A stretch of 46,863 bases of DNA from the NCBI RefSeq assembly GCF_003478505.1, contig NZ_QUFI01000023.1, forward strand, positions 514-47,376, in the 5' to 3' direction. The notes beneath the pieces are model-generated. The model made no database searches. It saw only the letters and a program-made list of their open reading frames with translations, and was not told the DNA's origin. Origin of the DNA: Clostridium sp. AF27-2AA (GTDB lineage: Bacteria; Bacillota; Clostridia; Lachnospirales; Lachnospiraceae). This document shows, piece by piece, positions 1-7,583 of the stretch. The stretch's first letter is position 1. Each line of letters starts with the position of its first letter. The translations under genes and the position numbers were made by a program.

Positions 1-21
1 CTTTCAAAGAAAACCTGGTTC

Positions 22-94
22 GCCGATATGGCTCAATTGGCAGAGCAGCTGATTTGTAATCAGCAGGTTATCGGTTCGAGTCCGATTATCGGCT
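22..94 (+). tRNA. tRNA-Thr (anticodon TGT)
   Basis: A full cloverleaf can be folded. The acceptor arm GCCGATA (22-28) pairs with TATCGGC (87-93), the D arm is 31-46, the anticodon stem GCTGA/TCAGC encloses a loop with TGT at 55-57, and the T arm ATCGG/CCGAT is at 70-86. The discriminator is T94 and no CCA is encoded, so the 3' end must be added by tRNA nucleotidyltransferase. It is the first of five tRNAs that appear to form one transcription unit. Confidence 0.96.
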
Positions 95-112
95 TTGAAA
101 AAATAATATTTT

Positions 113-194
113 GGGGGAATTCCCGAGTGGCCAAAGGGGGCAGACTGTAAATCTGTTAGCTGTGCTTTCGGTGGTTCGAATCCACCTTCCCCCA
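113..194 (+). tRNA. tRNA-Tyr (anticodon GTA)
   Basis: This is a class II tRNA with a long variable arm, as expected for bacterial tyrosine tRNA. The acceptor arm GGGGGAA (113-119) pairs with TTCCCCC (187-193) and the discriminator is A194. The anticodon GTA is at 147-149 in a loop closed by GCAGA/TCTGT. No CCA is encoded. It lies 18 nt after tRNA-Thr. Confidence 0.96.
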
Positions 195-221
195 CTCAAC
201 AACTTAATATTTCGCGAATGT

Positions 222-295
222 CGCGGGGTGGAGCAGTCTGGAAGCTCGTCGGGCTCATAACCCGAAGGTCATAGGTTCAAATCCTATCCCCGCAA
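222..295 (+). tRNA. initiator tRNA-fMet (anticodon CAT)
   Basis: The anticodon CAT is at 256-258. Two initiator hallmarks are visible. The first acceptor pair is mismatched (C222 opposite A294), which marks the tRNA for formylation and keeps it from elongation. The anticodon stem ends in three consecutive G-C pairs (251-253 with 261-263), which direct it to the ribosomal P site. The discriminator is A295 and CCA is not encoded. Confidence 0.95.
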
Positions 296-299
296 TTTT

Positions 300-372
<73 letters not shown>

Positions 373-375
373 TAC

Positions 376-448
376 GGGCGTGTAGCTCAGTCGGTAGAGC
401 ACTTGACTTTTAATCAAGTTGTCCGGGGTTCGAATCCCCGCACGCTCA
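376..448 (+). tRNA. tRNA-Lys (anticodon TTT)
   Basis: The acceptor arm GGGCGTG (376-382) pairs with CACGCTC (441-447), with one G-T wobble at the second pair. The discriminator is A448. The anticodon TTT is at 409-411 between CTTGA and TCAAG. There is no encoded CCA. It is the last tRNA of the cluster and is followed by a terminator. Confidence 0.96.
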
Positions 449-458
449 GTATATTTAA

Positions 459-496
459 AGGGCGAGAATCCTTAAGCAAGGTTCTCGCCTTTTTTG
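459..496 (+). terminator. Rho-independent terminator of the tRNA cluster
   Basis: Arm GGCGAGAA (461-468) pairs with TTCTCGCC (482-489), and CCTT (470-473) with AAGG (478-481), around a short loop. A run of T follows from 490. It closes the five-tRNA transcript. Confidence 0.93.
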
Positions 497-557
497 TTGA
501 TACGGATTAATTTTGTTTGATCTATGACCACACTCTGACTAAAGAGGAGACGATGGA

Positions 558-2222
558 ATGAAGACAAAAAAGCCACAGAATGTATCAGAACAGAATAAGT
601 GGATTCATGAATTTGAGAATTTGTATATCCTGACCTACAAATCCCTGTATCGGCATGCTAAGCTGATTTTTAACCAGGAAGAAAAGACGAAGGAGCTTTT
701 GGTTCAGGTTTATATGGAAGCGTATCAGCGTGGGGAACAGCTGCAGAAAGAGAAATGTCCGCTGGACTGGCTGCTGAGACGTTCTGATTTTCTTGCTGAG
801 ACGAAGCTGGAGGCAACAAGGGAAATGATCGAGGCCTCCTATGCGGAAGAGAAAATGCAGTCTAAGGAAGCGAAGAAAGAAAATCTGGCAAATCTGGATG
901 AGACATCGCTGCTTCTGGAAATTGAGGATCGTCTTGGAATTGTGGAAGGTGATGGGGAACATGCGGAGGAGCCGGAGGTTTCCGCGGGAAAGAGAATTGG
1001 ATCTCTGGTACTGATTGTAGTGGCCGGTGTACTTGCTATTGCCGGAGTCTGGAAGGTGAAGCATCAGTTTGATTTGCTGCAGGCGCCGTTTGAGCGGACA
1101 TTTAAACAGCCAGAGGAAACGGAAGAAAAGAACGAGAATACAGAGATTCAGCTGGGTGATAAGGCTGTAGTTCTTTCAGAATCCGGACAGATCCTTTATA
1201 CAATACCATTGGAGGAAAGCAGTCTGGCAGGAGCGCATGATTACAATGAGGAAATTCAGACCCGTGATGGCTGGACTTACTATTTGCCGTGTCTGGAGCG
1301 AAAAGACAGCCAGCTTTCCCAGGTTCATCCATCCCTGTATCATACGCTGTACCGGGCGAATTCAGACCAGGAAATCGAGATCATCGCGCAGGATGTAGAT
1401 AATTTTACATTCTGGGAAGACGGGATCTATATCATGCAGTATGGATCTGTGCAGCGCATCAGTGTTGATGCGGCATTTGCGACACAGCAGATTGGAATCT
1501 ATACGGCTGTGGAACAGGATGAGATTTACCTGTATGACACGCTGGGAAGAAAACTCCAGACGGATGTGGATGGGAATTATCTGTATGGGGACCGGATTTT
1601 CAAGATGTCCGGAAACCGGATTGAGAATATTCAGACGGCACCTCATGAGGCGGGCGGTGTTTTGTATTATCTGAAGGAGCAGGAAAATGGAAAAGGGCAG
1701 GCTATTTTCTGCAATAAGGGCGGAAATGAAGTGCTCTTTGAATCCATGGGAAAATCCATTGATAGTTTCTGCATTGTCGGAGACTGGATTTACTACAGTG
1801 CCTGGATGAAAGGGAAGGAGCGCGGCAAGCAGCACAGTCAGCTTTTCCGTCTTTCCCTGACGGAAGAGGGTGCAGAGGTAGAAGAACTGCATAAGCGCTA
1901 TCCGGGACGCATCTGGCAGATGTATTATTCAGAAGAAGGGGACCAGATTTATGGAAATTACTGTCCGAAGAACTGGAAGAACAGTTATGGCGTGGTTGCG
2001 GTGATTTCCAGATCAGGTCAGATGAGTTATCTGGATGATGCTGAGCTTCGGGAGCGAGAGGATACAACGGGAAATGACCGGGTAGAATTTGTGATGATGC
2101 AGGACGGTCAGGTATATTGTTACTGGGAAGACTGTTATTGGAAAAAGGGAGAAGAGCCGGTGGCCATGTGGCGCAGGGTTTTAGTAATTCCGGATAAAAA
2201 CAGGGTTGTGATGGAAGACTGA
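558..2222 (+). CDS. Membrane-anchored protein with sigma-70 region 2-like N-terminus and probable beta-propeller ectodomain
   Basis: The 554-residue protein is not a recognised named gene. Residues about 17-82 (aromatic- and acidic-rich helices starting HEFENLYILTYKSLYRHAKL) read like region 2 of an ECF sigma factor. No region 4 helix-turn-helix follows. Instead there is an acidic linker, one transmembrane segment at about 147-165, and some 380 residues with repeated WxYYLP / DxIYLYD / DWIYYSAW-type blades, resembling DUF5050-like propellers. The predicted topology is N-in with the propeller outside. The start at 558 follows GAGGAGA (544-550); the ATG at 553 meets a stop after two codons. The 3' end lies in a two-way terminator. 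A sensor that holds a sigma-like domain at the membrane is an inference; the sigma similarity was judged by eye. Confidence 0.75.
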   Translation: MKTKKPQNVSEQNKWIHEFENLYILTYKSLYRHAKLIFNQEEKTKELLVQVYMEAYQRGEQLQKEKCPLDWLLRRSDFLAETKLEATREMIEASYAEEKMQSKEAKKENLANLDETSLLLEIEDRLGIVEGDGEHAEEPEVSAGKRIGSLVLIVVAGVLAIAGVWKVKHQFDLLQAPFERTFKQPEETEEKNENTEIQLGDKAVVLSESGQILYTIPLEESSLAGAHDYNEEIQTRDGWTYYLPCLERKDSQLSQVHPSLYHTLYRANSDQEIEIIAQDVDNFTFWEDGIYIMQYGSVQRISVDAAFATQQIGIYTAVEQDEIYLYDTLGRKLQTDVDGNYLYGDRIFKMSGNRIENIQTAPHEAGGVLYYLKEQENGKGQAIFCNKGGNEVLFESMGKSIDSFCIVGDWIYYSAWMKGKERGKQHSQLFRLSLTEEGAEVEELHKRYPGRIWQMYYSEEGDQIYGNYCPKNWKNSYGVVAVISRSGQMSYLDDAELREREDTTGNDRVEFVMMQDGQVYCYWEDCYWKKGEEPVAMWRRVLVIPDKNRVVMED

Positions 2223-2246
2223 TCTTCTGTCACAACCCTGTTTTAT
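2197..2246. terminator. Bidirectional terminator between convergent genes
   Basis: Arm AAAACAGGGTTGTG (2197-2210) pairs with CACAACCCTGTTTT (2231-2244), with GAAGA/TCTTC extending it inside. An A tract on the left and a T tract on the right make it usable from both strands. The left arm overlaps the last codons of the 554-residue gene. Confidence 0.9.
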
Positions 2247-2251
2247 ATTCA

Positions 2252-2479
2252 TTATTCATCGAATTCTGCAATGACATAGAAGCCACGGGCATTTTCTTTG
2301 ATGTCTTTGATGACGCCCTTTTTTGATTTCAACCGGTCACGCGATTTATAGCAGCCGGACATAGCCACAGCCGGTTCAATGATATAACTGTAATTGAAGC
2401 CTTCACGTTCGGTTACATCGACCACAGCGCCGATTTTTACCAGGCCCTGACGCTCCATTTTAAATTCCATTTCCCGCAA
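2252..2479 (-). CDS. Small conserved-looking hypothetical protein (up to 75 aa)
   Basis: I do not recognise this protein. It is basic, lacks a signal peptide or membrane segment, and has alternating hydrophobic strands (VKIGAVVDVTE, YSYIIEPAVA, GFYVIAEFDE) that suggest a small beta-barrel or KOW-like fold, possibly nucleic-acid binding; that is a guess. The start is uncertain: TTG at 2479, ATG at 2470 or ATG at 2458, none with a strong ribosome binding site. A good promoter (2518-2546, minus) and a two-way terminator bracket it exactly, so it is very likely a real monocistronic gene. Confidence 0.65.
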   Translation of the reverse strand: MREMEFKMERQGLVKIGAVVDVTEREGFNYSYIIEPAVAMSGCYKSRDRLKSKKGVIKDIKENARGFYVIAEFDE

Positions 2480-2517
2480 GGAAGTTCATCTCTTTTCTTT
2501 TCATAGTATGCATTTTG

Positions 2518-2546
2518 ATTATAATGAAAATGAGTTGGAATGTAAA
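2518..2546 (-). promoter_or_regulatory. Promoter for the 75-aa gene
   Basis: Read on the minus strand, TTTACA (2546-2541) and TATAAT (2523-2518) are separated by 17 bp. It overlaps the divergent promoter of the decarboxylase gene. Confidence 0.65.
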
Positions 2547-2564
2547 GATATTCTATGTTACAAT
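2535..2564 (+). promoter_or_regulatory. Probable promoter for the decarboxylase gene
   Basis: TTGGAA (2535-2540) and TACAAT (2559-2564) are 18 bp apart, about 50 bp upstream of the start codon. It is physically interleaved with the minus-strand promoter at 2518-2546. Confidence 0.5.
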
Positions 2565-2614
2565 CACTTATACGAAAAAAGAAGGAACAGTAAAGAAGGA
2601 TATTATAAAGAAAG

Positions 2615-4084
2615 ATGAAGCAGGAAGAATTACTGAGAGAGCGATTAAAGCGCTACAGCGCTTCTGGGACGGCAGCGTTTCACATGCCGGGGCATAAACG
2701 ACAGATGGAATGCGGATTGCTGAGGGATTTTCCTAACCCATTTTCTATTGATATTACGGAAATTGATGGGTTTGATAATCTGCATCACCCGGAGGGAATT
2801 TTGAAGGACTCCATGGAGTGGGCAGCAGGTGTGTATGGCGCTGATCATACTTACTATCTGGTAAACGGAAGCAGCTGCGGAATTTTAAGCGCCATCGGTG
2901 CAGTGATGCATCCTGGAGAAACACTGCTGGTGAGCCGCAACTGTCATAAATCGGTGTATCATGGTCTTATCCTCAATTCTCTGAAACCGGAGTATGTTTA
3001 TCCACAAATCATAGAAAAATTGGGGATTCAGGGAGGGATAAAGCCGGGAGATGTGGAAAAGAAATTAAAAGAGCATCCGGAAATCCGTAGTGTCCTGATT
3101 GTGTCGCCGACCTATGACGGTGTGGTTTCTGATATCAGGGGAATTGCGGATGTGGTACATGCCAGGGGAATTCCGCTGATCGTAGATGAGGCGCATGGTG
3201 CGCATTTTCCGTTTGGTGCGGGATGCTTTCCGGAGTCTGCAATATATTGTGGAGCAGATTTGGTAATCCAGAGTTTGCATAAAACACTGCCAAGCCTGAC
3301 CCAGACTGCTATTCTGCATTTGAGGGGGGAACGGGTCAGCCGCAGCCGTCTGGAACGGTGCCTTCAGATGTATCAGAGCAGCAGTCCGTCATATGTGTTC
3401 ATGGCGGTAATGGAGCAGTGTATTTTTGAAATGCAGCAGCATGGGGCGGAACATATGAGGGCATTTGCGGAGCGAATCCAAATGGTGCGGGGACGCTTGA
3501 AAGAACTGCGGAATCTGAAGCTATTAAGCCGGAAAGAGGCCGATGCGTATGGTGTGTTTGATGTGGACGAGTCCAAACTGGTAATCTCCTGTCAGGGAAG
3601 AATGACAGGGGAAAACTTAAGTGAGTGTTTGCGCCGGGATTACGCAATTGAAATGGAGATGTGCGGAGCAGATTACGCAGTGGCGATTCTGACATTTTTA
3701 GACAGCGAGGAGCATCTGGAGCGGCTGGTGGAGGCACTGCTGGAAATGGACAGGAAAATTGGAATGACAAAGGATTTCAGGGAGTCCAACGAAAAATATG
3801 GGAGAGCTGTGACTTTTGTGCCGGAAATCTTCATGACTCCGGCAGAGGCATTCAATGCTCCGTTTGAGCGCATCCGGCTGGAGAAATCTGCAGGCCGGAT
3901 CTCTGGAGAATTTATTTATCTGTATCCGCCGGGAATTCCGATTATTACACCCGGAGAGTGCATGACGGAGGAGATTATCCGTCAGGTGCTGTATGACAGG
4001 GATATTGGACTGCCGGTACAGGGAATGGAAGACCAGACAGTAAGGTATCTGCAGGTGGTAAAAGCAGATGAAACAAAGCAGTGA
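2615..4084 (+). CDS. Orn/Lys/Arg decarboxylase family PLP enzyme (YaaO-type)
   Basis: This 489-residue fold-type I PLP enzyme probably decarboxylates a basic amino acid (arginine, lysine or ornithine) to a polyamine precursor in the cytoplasm. Visible signatures are the N-terminal FHMPGHK (22-28), ITEIDGFDNLHHPEGIL (47-63), VNGSSCGI (83-90), the cofactor aspartate in IVDEAHGAH (D191), and the PLP-binding lysine K223 in QSLHKTLPSLTQTA. The C-terminal domain carries YLYPPGIPIITPGE. The length matches the short YaaO/SpeA class rather than the 700-residue inducible enzymes. It begins the same gene run (decarboxylase, nucleotide kinase, holB, ricT) as Bacillus yaaO-tmk-holB-yaaT. Exact substrate cannot be told from sequence. 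Confidence 0.9.
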   Translation: MKQEELLRERLKRYSASGTAAFHMPGHKRQMECGLLRDFPNPFSIDITEIDGFDNLHHPEGILKDSMEWAAGVYGADHTYYLVNGSSCGILSAIGAVMHPGETLLVSRNCHKSVYHGLILNSLKPEYVYPQIIEKLGIQGGIKPGDVEKKLKEHPEIRSVLIVSPTYDGVVSDIRGIADVVHARGIPLIVDEAHGAHFPFGAGCFPESAIYCGADLVIQSLHKTLPSLTQTAILHLRGERVSRSRLERCLQMYQSSSPSYVFMAVMEQCIFEMQQHGAEHMRAFAERIQMVRGRLKELRNLKLLSRKEADAYGVFDVDESKLVISCQGRMTGENLSECLRRDYAIEMEMCGADYAVAILTFLDSEEHLERLVEALLEMDRKIGMTKDFRESNEKYGRAVTFVPEIFMTPAEAFNAPFERIRLEKSAGRISGEFIYLYPPGIPIITPGECMTEEIIRQVLYDRDIGLPVQGMEDQTVRYLQVVKADETKQ

Positions 4085-4111
4085 GAAAAGGCAGGCCTGG
4101 AGGAAACGAGA

Positions 4112-4717
4112 ATGGGAAAGATTTTTTATCTGATGGGCAAGAGCGCATCGGGAAAGGACAGTATTTATAAGCGGCTGCGGAGCGTATACCCAGAGCTTAA
4201 GAGCATTGTGCTCTATACAACACGGCCCATGCGGGCTGGCGAACAGGAAGGCGTGGAGTATTATTTTATCGATGATGCCCGGCTTAAGAAGCTGGAGCAG
4301 TCTGGCAGGGTGATTGAAGTGCGGACCTATCAGACGGTGTTTGGCCCCTGGAGCTATGCGACGGTAGATGACGGACAGGTCGATCTGGCACAGGAAAATT
4401 ATCTGGTGATCGGTACGCTGGATTCCTACGAAAAACTGCGGGAGTATTATGGAAAGGAAGCGCTGGTTCCACTGTATGTGATGGTGGATGACGGTGTGCG
4501 CCTGGAGCGTGCCCTTGCCAGGGAACGGCAGCAGAAGGTGCCGAAGTACGCAGAGCTCTGCCGGCGATTTCTGGCAGATGAGGCCGATTTTGCGCCGGAA
4601 CGCTTAAAGGGGCTGGATGTGACGGAAGCGTTTGAAAACCGGGAATTGGATGTGTGTGTCCGGGCGATTGCAGACCGTATTCAGATGGAAGGACGGCAGG
4701 AAGGAGCCGATTGTTAG
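4112..4717 (+). CDS. Guanylate kinase-like protein
   Basis: The 201-residue P-loop kinase has Walker A GKSASGKDS (9-17) and the GMP-binding motif TTRPMRAGEQEGVEYYF. These are the marks of guanylate kinases (GMP + ATP to GDP + ADP). The later GPWSYATVDD replaces the usual YGT motif, and no clear ERLxxR lid is seen, so it may be a divergent paralogue rather than the housekeeping enzyme. It starts 28 bp after the decarboxylase with AGGAAA upstream and takes the slot filled by tmk in Bacillus. Kinase family membership is firm; GMP specificity is inferred. Confidence 0.8.
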   Translation: MGKIFYLMGKSASGKDSIYKRLRSVYPELKSIVLYTTRPMRAGEQEGVEYYFIDDARLKKLEQSGRVIEVRTYQTVFGPWSYATVDDGQVDLAQENYLVIGTLDSYEKLREYYGKEALVPLYVMVDDGVRLERALARERQQKVPKYAELCRRFLADEADFAPERLKGLDVTEAFENRELDVCVRAIADRIQMEGRQEGADC

Positions 4718-4801
4718 TGCACACGGCAGGCATTTTCTGAACGGAAAATGCCGTATGGTACAGTGGTGGCAGCAGATTTTGCCGATTTGGAATGCGGAGC
4801 A

Positions 4802-4830
4802 TTGGCTGAAAGGAAAAAGTGTGTTATACT
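4802..4830 (+). promoter_or_regulatory. Promoter upstream of holB
   Basis: TTGGCT (4802-4807) and TATACT (4825-4830) have a 17-bp spacer. It lies in a 159-bp gap that also holds a hairpin GGCATTTTC/GAAAATGCC (4729-4752) without a T run. holB and the genes after it can therefore be transcribed apart from the decarboxylase. Confidence 0.65.
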
Positions 4831-4876
4831 TTTCATTGATATGCCTTAAAATTAGAGAGATTGTGAGGTGACTGCG

Positions 4877-5887
4877 ATGCTGAATTTTCAGGAGATCATC
4901 GGTCATGACCAGATAAAGGAACATTTTCAGAAAGCAATTGAATATAACAAGGTGTCTCATGCCTATATCCTGACTGGTGAGGCGGGAATGGGAAGAAAGT
5001 CTCTGGCGAACGCCTTTGCCCTTACGCTTTTGTGCGAGAAGGGGAAAAGCGAGCCATGTATGGAATGCCATGCCTGCAAACAGGTCTTAAGCGGCAGCCA
5101 TCCGGATCTGATTTATGTGTCCCATGAAAAACCGGGCACCATCGGAGTGGATGATATCCGGAAGCAGATCAATGACACCATCATGATTCGTCCATACAGC
5201 AGTTATTATAAAGTATACATTGTCGATGAAGCGGAGAAGATGACGCAGCAGGCACAGAACGCGTTGTTAAAAACCATTGAGGAACCGCCATCCTATGCGG
5301 TGATTCTTCTTTTAACCACCAATCAGGAGGCATTTCTGCCAACGATTTTGTCGCGCTGTGTGCAGCTCAAATTAAAGCCTCTGCGTGATTTCACTGTAAA
5401 GAAATACCTGATGGATACTCTTCATGTGGAGGAGTCAGATGCTGATATTTATGCGGCTTTTGCCCGCGGTAATCTGGGAAAAGCCATTTCACTTGCTTCT
5501 TCTGAGGATTTTAAGCTCCTGCATGGAGAGATGCTCCATCTTTTGAAGCATGTGAAGGAGATGGACATTTCCGAGTTGTTAGATTACATTCGGAAGATGA
5601 AAGAGGAGAATCTGGATATTTATGAGTGTCTGGATTTTATGCAGCTCTGGTATCGGGATGTACTGCTTTATAAGGTAGCGCGGGATATGAACCAGCTTAT
5701 TTTTAAGGATGAGTACAGCAGCATTAACGGGATAGGACAAAAGTGTTCCTATGAAGGGCTGGAGAAGATTTTAGAGGCCATAGACAAAGCACGTGTCCGC
5801 CTGGACGCGAATGTGAATATGGAACTGGCCATGGAGCTGATGCTTCTGGTCATGAAAGAGCAGATTGACCGCAGGCGTGAACCGTAA
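4877..5887 (+). CDS. holB: DNA polymerase III delta' subunit
   Basis: This clamp-loader subunit works with DnaX and delta to load the sliding clamp during replication. The 336-residue AAA+ protein carries a Cys4 zinc site of the form CX7CX2CX2C (CMECHACKQ), VYIVDEAEKM, NALLKTIEEPP and the SRC motif ILSRCVQL. The P-loop reads GEAGMGRKS, not a canonical GxxGxGK[ST], consistent with delta' not hydrolysing ATP. I place the start at ATG 4877 because GAGGTG (4865-4870) lies 6 nt upstream; a GTG at 4868 overlaps that site. ricT follows, as in Bacillus. Confidence 0.92.
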   Translation: MLNFQEIIGHDQIKEHFQKAIEYNKVSHAYILTGEAGMGRKSLANAFALTLLCEKGKSEPCMECHACKQVLSGSHPDLIYVSHEKPGTIGVDDIRKQINDTIMIRPYSSYYKVYIVDEAEKMTQQAQNALLKTIEEPPSYAVILLLTTNQEAFLPTILSRCVQLKLKPLRDFTVKKYLMDTLHVEESDADIYAAFARGNLGKAISLASSEDFKLLHGEMLHLLKHVKEMDISELLDYIRKMKEENLDIYECLDFMQLWYRDVLLYKVARDMNQLIFKDEYSSINGIGQKCSYEGLEKILEAIDKARVRLDANVNMELAMELMLLVMKEQIDRRREP

Positions 5888-5924
5888 CAGGAGCATGCCG
5901 GGAACAGATAGGAGATAGAAAGTT

Positions 5925-6836
5925 ATGGTAACAGTAATAGGAGTACGCTTTCGCACGGCAGGAAAAATCTATTATTTTTCCCCGGGAAAGCTGGAAATTA
6001 AAAATGGCGATCATGTCATTGTAGAGACGGCCCGTGGCATTGAGTATGGTCATGTCGTTCTTGGAAATCGTGATGTGGAAGACAATAAGGTGGTTCAGCC
6101 GTTAAAGGCGGTCATCCGCATGGCGAATAAGGAAGATATTGCCCGTGAAGAAGCAAACCGCAAAAAAGAAAAGGATGCCTTTAAAATCTGTCAGGAAAAG
6201 ATCCGCAAGCATAAGCTGGAGATGAAACTGATCGATGTGGAGTACACCTTTGATAACAATAAGATTCTCTTTTATTTTACGGCGGACGGACGTATTGATT
6301 TCCGTGAGCTGGTAAAGGATCTTGCATCGGTATTTAAGACCAGGATTGAACTGCGCCAGGTGGGCGTAAGAGACGAGACTAAGATTGTCGGCGGAATAGG
6401 AATCTGTGGAAGAGCTCTCTGCTGCCACTCCTATCTGTCTGAGTTCATTCCGGTATCCATCAAGATGGCAAAAGAGCAGAATCTTTCTTTAAACCCGACC
6501 AAAATTTCCGGTGTCTGCGGTCGTCTGATGTGCTGCCTGAAAAATGAGGAAGAGACTTACGAGTACTTAAACAGCAAGCTCCCGGGCGTGGGAGATTATG
6601 TTACCACGGATGATGGCTTAAAGGGCGAGGTGCAGAGTGTGAATGTACTGCGCCAGCTGGTGAAGGTTATTGTGACTGTGGAGAAGGATGAAAAAGAAAT
6701 CCGCGAGTATAAGGTAGAGCAATTAAAGTTCAAACCGCGCCGCAGAAAAGGCAAAGGCGAACAGGCAGAGGATCATGAACTGAAGAAACTGGAGGCACTT
6801 GAGAAAAGGGAAGGAAAATCAAAGCTGAATGAATAA
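5925..6836 (+). CDS. ricT: RicT/YaaT-like PSP1 domain protein
   Basis: The 303-residue cytoplasmic protein has a PSP1 domain and six cysteines in two CGRxxCC motifs (C161, C166, C167 and C198, C203, C204). In Bacillus these cysteines belong to an iron-sulfur protein of the RicAFT complex, which affects RNase Y-dependent mRNA maturation, sporulation and biofilm formation. ricA and ricF are not in this window. The start follows AGGAGA (5910-5915). Its 3' end overlaps the methyltransferase start by 8 nt (6829-6836), so the two are translationally coupled. Position after holB matches Bacillus. The C-terminal lysine-rich tail from about residue 275 is variable. Confidence 0.92.
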   Translation: MVTVIGVRFRTAGKIYYFSPGKLEIKNGDHVIVETARGIEYGHVVLGNRDVEDNKVVQPLKAVIRMANKEDIAREEANRKKEKDAFKICQEKIRKHKLEMKLIDVEYTFDNNKILFYFTADGRIDFRELVKDLASVFKTRIELRQVGVRDETKIVGGIGICGRALCCHSYLSEFIPVSIKMAKEQNLSLNPTKISGVCGRLMCCLKNEEETYEYLNSKLPGVGDYVTTDDGLKGEVQSVNVLRQLVKVIVTVEKDEKEIREYKVEQLKFKPRRRKGKGEQAEDHELKKLEALEKREGKSKLNE

Positions 6837-7569
6837 TGTGACTTGCGGTGAGGATGAGCGGATTGATGATCTGCAGAGAAACGGTTACCGCATCATCCAG
6901 AAGAAGAAAGGATTTTGTTTTGGCATGGATGCCGTGCTGCTGTCCGGCTTTGCCCAGGTGAAAGAGGGTGAGGCAGCTGTAGACCTTGGTACCGGGACCG
7001 GAATCATTCCGATTCTTCTGGAGGCCAAGACAAAGGGAAAGCATTTTACCGGTCTGGAGATTCAGGAGGAAGTGGCCGAGATGGCAGAACGCAGCGTCCG
7101 CCTGAATCAGCTGGAGGCCAGGGTAGACATCGTAAGAGGAGACATCAGGGAAGCCAGCCGTCTGTTCGGCAAGGCTTCTTTTGATGTGGTTACGTCAAAT
7201 CCGCCTTATATGAATGATAACCACGGACTGAAGAACCCGGATCTGCCAAAGGCTATTGCGCGGCATGAGGTGTTCTGTACCCTGGATGATGTGTGCCGGG
7301 AGGCGTCTTTGCTCTTAAAAAGCGGCGGGCGTTTTTACATGGTACACCGGCCGCACCGGCTGGCAGAGATCATCACGTCATTAAAGACGTATAAGCTGGA
7401 GCCAAAGCGTATGAAGCTGGTGCATCCGTTTGCGGATAAGGAAGCCAATATGGTGCTGATCGAGGCAGTACGGGGTGGAAAATCCATGATGAAGGTGGAA
7501 GCGCCGATCATTGTATATAAGGAACCCGGCGTGTATACACAGGAAATTTATGATGTTTATGGATACTAA
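6829..7569 (+). CDS. tRNA1(Val) (adenine-N6)-methyltransferase family protein (YabB/TrmN6-like)
   Basis: This 246-residue SAM-dependent methyltransferase probably methylates N6 of adenine 37 in tRNA1(Val). Motif I DLGTGTGIIPILLEAK is at about residues 47-62, and the catalytic NPPY is near residue 125, typical of N6-adenine enzymes. The start codon overlaps the end of ricT. rsmI begins 14 bp later behind AGGAGG. The order ricT-yabB-rsmI is that of Bacillus. Substrate is by family analogy. Confidence 0.88.
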   Translation: MNNVTCGEDERIDDLQRNGYRIIQKKKGFCFGMDAVLLSGFAQVKEGEAAVDLGTGTGIIPILLEAKTKGKHFTGLEIQEEVAEMAERSVRLNQLEARVDIVRGDIREASRLFGKASFDVVTSNPPYMNDNHGLKNPDLPKAIARHEVFCTLDDVCREASLLLKSGGRFYMVHRPHRLAEIITSLKTYKLEPKRMKLVHPFADKEANMVLIEAVRGGKSMMKVEAPIIVYKEPGVYTQEIYDVYGY

Positions 7570-7583
7570 AACAGGAGGTAACT

